From contig JBCNJP010000020.1 of the NCBI GenBank assembly GCA_039602395.1, forward strand, positions 19,198,483-19,262,482: DNA of 64,000 nt, read 5' to 3'. Made by a program: the position numbers and the translations under genes. Source of the DNA: Deinandra increscens subsp. villosa. Its lineage: Eukaryota > Streptophyta > Magnoliopsida > Asterales > Asteraceae. The notes under the pieces were generated by a model that worked only from the letters and a program-made list of their open reading frames with translations, searched no databases and was not told where the DNA came from. Below, one piece after another: positions 56,817 through 64,000 of this stretch. Numbering within the stretch: position 1 is the first letter of the stretch; the number at the start of each line of letters is the position of its first letter.

Positions 56817-59632
56817 GTTTTATTGTTTAGCTAACTATGAACATACAAGAAATTGATAGATAAACTTACCATATATGAAATTCTTGTAAAAAGGGTTTGT
56901 GAAATGGAAATGTCTCTCAAATTAGGTTAGATCCCAAGTGTAATAAGTAACTTATTACCCTTAGATAATTATTTGTGCACTTGGTATGAAATTAACTGTC
57001 TAAAGTTGACTGTGTGAGTGTGACTCCCAATATTTATCCATTAATAACTGATTATGAAACCAACACTAATCCACAAGGAAAAAAAACATCAAGAAGTTAG
57101 ATCTCCATCTATATTACAATCCACAGCAGTTGATCTTCATGCTCAGTATTAGTATCTGAGTATATATCTCATTTTCCAATTAGTTATCTGAACTGTTATT
57201 TGATTCTTGTGATTCAAAGTTGGTTGTCGGTTCTTCCTGATTTGCACTGTGATATTCCTGTTCTTACCCTGATTTCGGCTTTCACTGGCTTGAGTTCAAT
57301 GCCTCCTGTTTTTTGTTATTATTTTCATTTTTTTGTGATCATTTTCTGGAAACAGCATCTGGTTCATGAACATTTTTTTTTTGCTTTTTCTATCTTCCTG
57401 GCAGGATCATTAGTATAAAATTAAAACTTTCTTCAGTTTTCTAATATCTGCATCTACTCCAAACTTTCATGGGATTTAACCATGGTTGTTTTCCACCATT
57501 TTGTTTCAAGTTTTCTCTTTCCTTATGAAGTGGATGTCAATTCCCAACTGTAATCTTTAGCATAACTTTATACTAAACAGTCTAAACTTCAAAACAAAAA
57601 ACATACCAGAAAACATGATGGATGGTTATCATGTGCATGATTATGGTGTTTCACCCAGGATTGATGTCAGAAATTTAGAATCATACAATGACACCTTATT
57701 CATCACAAGCAGAGTTGGGGAAAAAAAATTGGTTTGAGAAATTGAACCGGTTTCAAAATCAATCTGAACCATTCTTCTAAACAAGTTTGAGGACAAAGTG
57801 GTTCCCCCTCAAATTGAAATATAGACGTTAAACTTAATGTATCCGTTAGAGAGCCATTATATAGTCGTTGGAATCGAAACATAGCCATTTTTAAATTATT
57901 ATTTTTTACCATTTTGCCCCTCATATGTTAGGATAAACACACGAAGTTTATGAATTACATGTTTGCAAATTACAAGTTTATATGTTTTACGAGTATTTGA
58001 ACCCTCTTAAAGTTGGTCTGTTTTCGTGAGGATGATCACATACCCATTGTTGTGGCATAAACTGATATATTAGCTTGAAGAGCAGTTTGATATATTATGT
58101 ACACTACAGAAGAGCACAGATTGAATTCATTATAAAGTAGATAAAATATGTTATGTGTTATTTGATGAATGGTTGATATGATTTGCCTAACAACCGTTTA
58201 TAATTTGGATGCATAGGATACTTACTTCACAATTACACTGATAATAATTAAACCATCTAAACATTGATATATGTGTATGACTTATCTACTTTAAATTAGA
58301 GACAACTTGGCATTTGTGTTTAATAAATAGTTCATCTTATGTAATTTATGTTGTGGTGAGAGTTTTGCGTCAAACGGATCATCAATGATGTTTCTGAGTT
58401 GAAAGGTCCAACCCGAAACAAATCAAAAATCTTGTCCAATACATGAATACATACGTTACAAATATTCGTTACAAATATTCCCGAGTTGATACGAACATGA
58501 TCGTTTTAACTCGATTTTTTTTCTTATATTACATATAGTACTTTTTCTCTTTTAAAATAAATATTTATATGGAAACAGAACGCGCAAGGGCAACAAGCTT
58601 TATCGCTAATCCTTTTTTATTACAAAATTAAGACGCTTAAAAGCTACATTATTAAATCTTTAAGTCATAACATTATAATACATGACCCTTTGGACTCTAC
58701 TAGTACTATGAAATTTACAATACAAAATATACATGTTTACAAAACAATAACGTTTAAATATAAAATCTTATGTCAACTTTTGTGTTAGTTTACAAATTTT
58801 GAATTTAAAATATCCAATCAAGTTAATTATATTATATTATACTATTAACAAAGTACTAGCTGTTATAGTAAGTGTTTCATTCATTGCTTGTCATGTGTTT
58901 CATTCATGGTGTGTCACGTGGTAGACCATGATTAATTCTTTTATTTTATTTTCTTAAATGTTTCTTTGGGTTTAGTTTAGTTTCACATCGTTGTAATTAC
59001 GTATCCAATTTTATGTAGTGATCAATTTAACTAATGTGACATGAATTTATATCAGCTCAAGAAAACAAACCCATGTTTTTCATTTTGATGTCATATCTTC
59101 AGTTTGATGCATTCAGTTAAAACTTACAACTAAATCCACTACAACACGTGAAAACATTCATCGTGTCTTTTTCATATTTACATAAATATAATAAAACATC
59201 ACGAGTTATAAAAAAGAACACAGCGACACAACATCTAAGTTTTTAACATAAAACAAGTTTTTCAAAAAGATTAAAAACAAACAAGTTCAATGAGTTAACC
59301 CACATACATATCAATATTATCATATTAACTTAAACTACCTCGAACTCGTTCGTATCAAACCTAAACTTGTGAATTTTATATTAATTTCGTATAATCACAT
59401 GTGTGTAAGTATTTTATATTTTCCCGCCTAAAATTCTGCAAGGGCTTAATATATTATGTTGGTTTATTTATTTATTTATATTTATTTATATTCGGAAAAC
59501 GGTTTTAACTTTTATATAACTTGTTGGGCTCTACGTGTTGTCGTGGGCCATACGATAGCCAATTGCCGCCGCCCGTGAACGTAGAAAAGCGTGAATAACA
59601 AGGCAAAAGGGAACGATCGTACGGAATCCGCC
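56817..59632. other. Intergenic region between PSF1 and the membrane-protein gene
   Basis: AT-rich with no supported gene or complete element. Frames at 57200-57418 and 57703-57924 have no motif. Confidence 0.5.
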
Positions 59633-61445
59633 ATGAAAGCGAAGGTGTGGGCAACAGTCATCTCTTTTACTGCTTCCAGAATCTTCTTCTTCTGCATTTT
59701 CTTCCAAATTCCTCTTTTCAGGTATATATCACTCTAATTCACGCGTTCACAGTTACATTTGCAACTTGTTCATCGAAAATCATTAATCGAGTGATTATAT
59801 TTGACCTGATTATCATCGTGTTTCATCGTGTTTTTTGCATGATATCGATAAGCATTCGGCGGTCTGTTTACTAATTACTTCGTTTACAGTTTATGTGCAA
59901 AAAAACGGTTTCTTCTTGTTGATATTCTGATCGGAATTAGGTTTTTTTTCATCCAATATTTTCTTCTAGAAACTGCTCGTATTTGATTCGGTTCACTCAA
60001 AAACTTCAATTATGATTTGGTTTAATCTACAATGGAGTAATTCAGAACGCGAAATTACTAGGTCTTATTCCTATTTCCACAGGAACTGGTAGTATTTGAT
60101 TTGGATCGCTCAAAAACTGTGATCATGATTTGTTTTAATGTTCTGGAATCAGTTTAGGTGATTAGGATTTACTTTAGGCCATAGGAAAATCTGATAACTC
60201 AAAAACACACAAACTCGTTCATGACGTTTTGAATCATCCGATCGAGATTTTGAATACCGCGTTAATCTGAAAGTGTATACATGATTTAGAACACATCGCA
60301 GTAAATTCCCTACACTAATTAATAAAGGTTGGGGTTTTTTAAGTTTTTGACTTTTTTCTAATGAATCAATGATGTTTTTTATTGTGATTTTTATTCAGAT
60401 TCCCATGTAGAATTGGTACATGTATGACACCATTGGAGCTTACATCTTCACAGTTGATTGCAAGTGAAGTGATTCCTTCATGGGTGGTTAAGGCTCTCCT
60501 ATATCCAGGTGCCATTGGAAAAGCTCTTCTTAACAGGCAGCCAATTCATGAGTACAATAACCTACTTGAGTCATACAATTTGAGAAATCTCAAACAGGCC
60601 TCTTCAAGTACTGATCTACAACATATCGAGGTGTGTGTTTTTACCAGTTTTAAAATAAAGAGTAAATTACAGAAATCGTCATTTAATCTTTTTTTCCTAG
60701 GTTTGAAAAATTACGGCTAAGGTCTCAAGTTTTGTCAAATCGTAACAACTTTGGTTCCTGAGATGGATGTCAGTTAAATTTTTGTTGTTAAAAATAATAA
60801 AATGACCATTATACCCCTACCTTCTTTCATGACACCTCCTAGGTGGCATGTACAATGATGGGGACGGTGATGGTGGTGGAAGCATCTAGGGTTAGAACTC
60901 AGAAGGAAGAAGATGGGTTTTTTAAGAGAAGGGTATAATAGTCTTTCATATTCATTTAATAGAAAACTTTAACTCATATCCATCTCATGAACTCTCACGA
61001 TTCGGCAAAACTTGCGACCTTAGCCGTAATTTTTCAAACCTAGGAAATGTGAAATTCGTGCAAACTTTAGGGATGAATCATGTGGTTTACTTTAAGATAA
61101 ACTAAAACAGTAAAACCGGTCGAATTTTAAAACCCTTTGGAAAGTCATACAATTATATGTTATCATTTGTGTTTTTACCAGGTTTTAGCAGGAAGCTATT
61201 TGGCTGTGGCAGGGGCGATGCTAGGTCTGATTGAATCAAGGAGGTTGGGTTTTTTCGGTATGCTTTTGTTGATTTGGGGACTTTTCAAAGAACCCCATTT
61301 ATCTTTTAAATATACCGAAAATATCGGTATCTTCTACCCGACAATGTCAATCGCGGTCCTTTGCGCCTTCCTTTCTATAAAAGACGATGTTAAAAAGATC
61401 GTTTCGTGTTTCAACGGGACGTTTTCGGAGTCTAAATACAAATGA
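59633..61445 (+). CDS. Unknown plant membrane protein with about four hydrophobic segments
   Basis: Exons 59633-59721, 60399-60630 and 61182-61445 give 194 residues with GT-AG junctions and a closed frame. Hydrophobic stretches are near residues 4-30 (ending FFFCIFFQIPLF, possibly a signal anchor), VLAGSYLAVAGAMLGLI (about 107-123), FFGMLLLIWGLF, and IGIFYPTMSIAVLCAFLSI near the C-terminus. The middle (SSQLIASEVIPSWVVKALLY, then HEYNNLLESYNL) is amphipathic. The C-terminus SCFNGTFSESKYK is polar. I do not recognise a named domain and give no function. Intron 2 carries a Mutator-like element (60660-61092). Confidence 0.8.
60660..61092. mobile_element. Mutator-like MITE in intron 2 of the membrane-protein gene
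   Basis: The ends GAGTAAATTACAG and inverted AAGTAAACCACAT start long inverted arms that share GGTTTGAAAAATTACGGCTA and AGGTC. The flanks TAAAATAAA and TAAGATAAA match at 8 of 9 (60651-60659 and 61093-61101). The same GAGTAAATTAC terminus is used by the 1062-bp element at 12995. Confidence 0.8.
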
Positions 61446-62194
61446 CAGTGCAGATGGGGTTTATGAAACTTTTTGTAGCTTAGCAAATCATGTGCTGATC
61501 ATTTATCAAAAGTACACATTGTTACCTTGTTTGGGGTCCATTAAGGATCTTCTTTCACAGATGTAATACTGTTTTGGCATGTGGTTTCATAGATGGTAAG
61601 AGCATAAAAAGGGGTGTTTATCTGGAAAACCCTGCTCGGGTTCGATTTAAACCGGTAAGCTAGCAGCCTGATCTTTGGTTCCATAGGAAAAAGAAATTCT
61701 AGACAACTTTCGAACCGGGTTTGAAAATATCCTGAACAAGAACTGCTTTATGAAAATATCATGTCAAGACCGCGGGTGGCGGGTTGATTGGATGACTTTA
61801 AGTTTACCTCAAAGTCAAAGAAAAATAGGTCAAAGCGCTCATTCCTGTTCATGCACCTTTTAGCATATGTCAAAATCTTGAAAGAACTTTATGAATCAAG
61901 CTAAAACAAATCAAACCACATGCCTAGCAAGGAGAATAAGTTAACAAAAATACAAGAAGAAAGAAAATGGAAGATGAAACAAGTCCCGCTTTACGTCTTT
62001 ATTTTGCAAAAGCACGATCATCCGGGCCAAAAATATATTAAAAAAAAAAACAAAACTCGCTAAGAAAGGTGTTGTCACTGTAAATGGATTTTCTTATATG
62101 CATGTATGGGTACCTCAACCATCCAATCTTTGATAAATACTCGACAAATACGGTCATAAGCCATCAACAAAAAGAGAGGGGTCGAGGGGACAAC

Positions 62195-63888
62195 CTACTG
62201 TAGCTTTTTGATCCCGGGAAAAGAGGGAAGAATAGCCATTAGAGCATCACCATATCCCACAGCATCTGTTAACAATTATCAAACTTGTAAGATACTAAGG
62301 TTGCAAAATGGATGGATTGGGTAAGAGTATATATAAAAGGGTAATTTATTGTGTGCATCAAAATTCAAAATGGCCCGGGTCAGGTTAGATTGAAGAAAAT
62401 TATTTTATTGTTTTTGAACAAAGTCATTAGGAGGTTTATGCATTAAATCTATAATTTGGGCGACGTTCAACCCCATTTGACCCGTCACGGATAAAACATA
62501 ACCCGTATTGACCAATTCATAAGAATAAATTGTGCATACCACCATCCTCGCGAAGTATCTTAATAACTTCTCCAGCTACATCAGACTGAAAAGCATAAGA
62601 AAAAAGAGTAAAACGGAAATTAAAAGATTAGTAGTTGTTCTATTTTAATTAGGTTGCCACTGGATTTTATTTAACAGAATAATCATTAAATACCTCAATG
62701 GGAAGCTCCCCGCCAAGCTGCTCGATGTAACAAATAACCTGCCCTTCCTTTACTGTTTGCTTCTGTTAGAACAATGCAAGTATTTTAGTAGAATATAAAC
62801 AAACATAACTGGAATCTGGGTTCTAGAAAGTGCTCAGGTGTGCAGCGGTTGTCCTAGCGCTTCAATTGGGTGGAAGCGATATGATTCACCATGATTGAAG
62901 AAGTACGATTACAGGAGAGAGAGCGTCTAATCTAAATTTTCCTTTTTTTTTAACCTTTTGTTTTTCAGAATCATTAGTTTGTATTAAAAAATTAAATACT
63001 AAATATGATTCATAAGTATAATACATGTACATAAAATACATGGGAGAGGATCATTTGAGAACCAATTTGATTTAAGAACTAAAAAGAACTAACTTGAGCC
63101 ACAAGTTTATTTACATGTATCCCCCCTCCCATGAATTGTAGTGGTCCCCCTTGAAATTTGTGGTTGAGAGTTAGTTCTCAAAAGTTATCAAAACAAAAAG
63201 TTCTCATTTGAACTTAACCCTAAAATACATATTCCAAAAATAGGAAAAATATATAAATAATAATAGTTAAAAACGGCTGACCGGTTTACACGGATGATTT
63301 CAAGTTTTGAACCGAACCATTAAACTGGCATACCGCCAAAACCGAACCATGGGTTGAATCTCAAACAGGTCAAACCGGCTGACTTGCTTGGGTTTGTGCT
63401 ATTCGGTTGGTTTCAACAGTTTGAGAACACCCCTACTTACAATTCCTAGCAAATGATTGTATTAGAACATCTATAGTGGGTGGAGAAACACACGGAAGTG
63501 ATTACCTCTTTGCATGGTGGAGGAGCTCGTTTCCCCTTAATGGTTCGTGATCTTCGGAAGTACCCAACCTGCATATCACATAGGAAGTTAAGCGGGCGTA
63601 TTAAATTTAAATAAAAAATATATATGCAATATATTGGTTCTCTCTATTGGTTCTCACCCTGGGAGACTGAATTATAACCAACCCTTCATCTGCAGCTGTA
63701 TCAAGAAACTTCTGAATCCCACCTGAAGCAGGTTCAGCTTTAGTAATGGCTAGAGATGGTGACGATGCTGACCCGTTTTGTGCACTTGACTCCACATTTT
63801 CACTGATGATAGGGGCAGAAACTGGTGGTGGAGAAATTGTATGTTCTACTGCTAAGTTTCTCAGTACATATAACCGGAATCCACCAAG
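62195..63888 (-). CDS. BADC: BADC (biotin/lipoyl attachment domain-containing) protein, 3' part of gene
   Basis: Five minus-strand exons are visible: 63658-63888, 63506-63568, 62694-62762, 62540-62585 and 62195-62265. The acceptor at 63889-63890 shows that the N-terminal exons lie beyond the right edge. The 159 visible codons run from LGGFRLYVLRN through FLDTAADEGLVIIQSPR, VGYFRRSRTIKGKRAPPPCK, KEGQVICYIEQLGGELPIE and SDVAGEVIKIL to GDALMAILPSFPGIKKLQ. The fold resembles biotin carboxyl carrier protein, but the hairpin that normally carries the biotinylated Lys (E-A-M-K) reads GGELPIESDVAGE, with no Lys. That is the BADC signature. BADCs compete with BCCP in plastid acetyl-CoA carboxylase and lower fatty-acid synthesis. 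An intron carries the MITE at 63042-63221. Confidence 0.9.
63042..63221. mobile_element. MITE with perfect 10-bp target duplication, copy B
   Basis: GGGAGAGGATCATTTGAGAA on the left and the inverted GGGTTAAGTTCAAATGAGAA on the right match copy A (27234-27410). TAAAATACAT flanks it exactly (63032-63041 and 63222-63231). It lies in an intron of the BADC gene. Confidence 0.85.
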
Positions 63889-64000
63889 CTAATAACAACG
63901 AATAATGCAAAGAAGATATAAGAGTTGGTTTAGATATACGGATGAACAAATACAAGGGACATTTTCTAACAAAAGAAAGTGTGTCCAATTAACGATACTC

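Overview
This is plant nuclear DNA. It is AT-rich, the genes are interrupted by GT-AG introns, and the products are plant-specific (a plastid acyl-lipid desaturase, an EPFL signalling peptide, a BADC subunit and others). The gaps are packed with plant transposons. The organism is a eudicot. A member of the Asteraceae is my guess from the repeat style, but nothing here proves it. All spliced models were built by eye from splice sites and reading frame. Each complete model closes in frame from ATG to stop except the two-exon hypothetical gene near 36.8 kb.

Layout. 0-1 kb holds the tails of hAT-type transposases and a Ty1/copia fragment. 1.3-12.3 kb carries two tandem FAD5/ADS-type desaturase genes with five exons each. 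12.3-20 kb is a transposon field: a 1.06-kb Mutator-like element, AT-rich tandem repeats, a Ty3/gypsy gag relic, and a 1.8-kb element that appears to contain two foldback elements. 20.2-22.5 kb is an equilibrative nucleoside transporter (ENT). 23.6-24.3 kb is a second GGTTCGG-rich element, and 25.2 kb has a copia pol relic. 25.9-29.0 kb is the third desaturase, and 30.4-30.7 kb an inverted ENT fragment. 32.3-33.6 kb is a GPI-type GH17 glucanase. 34.2-35.2 kb is an EPFL peptide on the minus strand. 36.8-37.2 kb is a weak two-exon gene. 39.4-42.2 kb is a DCC thiol-disulfide oxidoreductase-like gene on the minus strand. 44.8-45.5 kb is a small Helitron. 49.1-50.5 kb is a glyoxalase-I-like gene. 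52.1-53.4 kb is a GC-rich non-LTR retrotransposon fragment. 54.3-56.1 kb is GINS subunit PSF1. 59.6-61.4 kb is an unknown four-helix membrane protein. 62.2-64 kb is the 3' part of a BADC gene on the minus strand.

The genes do not form an operon or an obvious gene cluster. The only functional link is plastid lipid metabolism: three desaturases at one end, and at the other a BADC, which belongs to the regulatory subunits of plastid acetyl-CoA carboxylase. They lie about 33 kb apart, so this may be chance. The most informative parts are the diverged desaturase array, where copy 2 has a displaced start codon and a rebuilt promoter, and the well-preserved transposon termini with target-site duplications.
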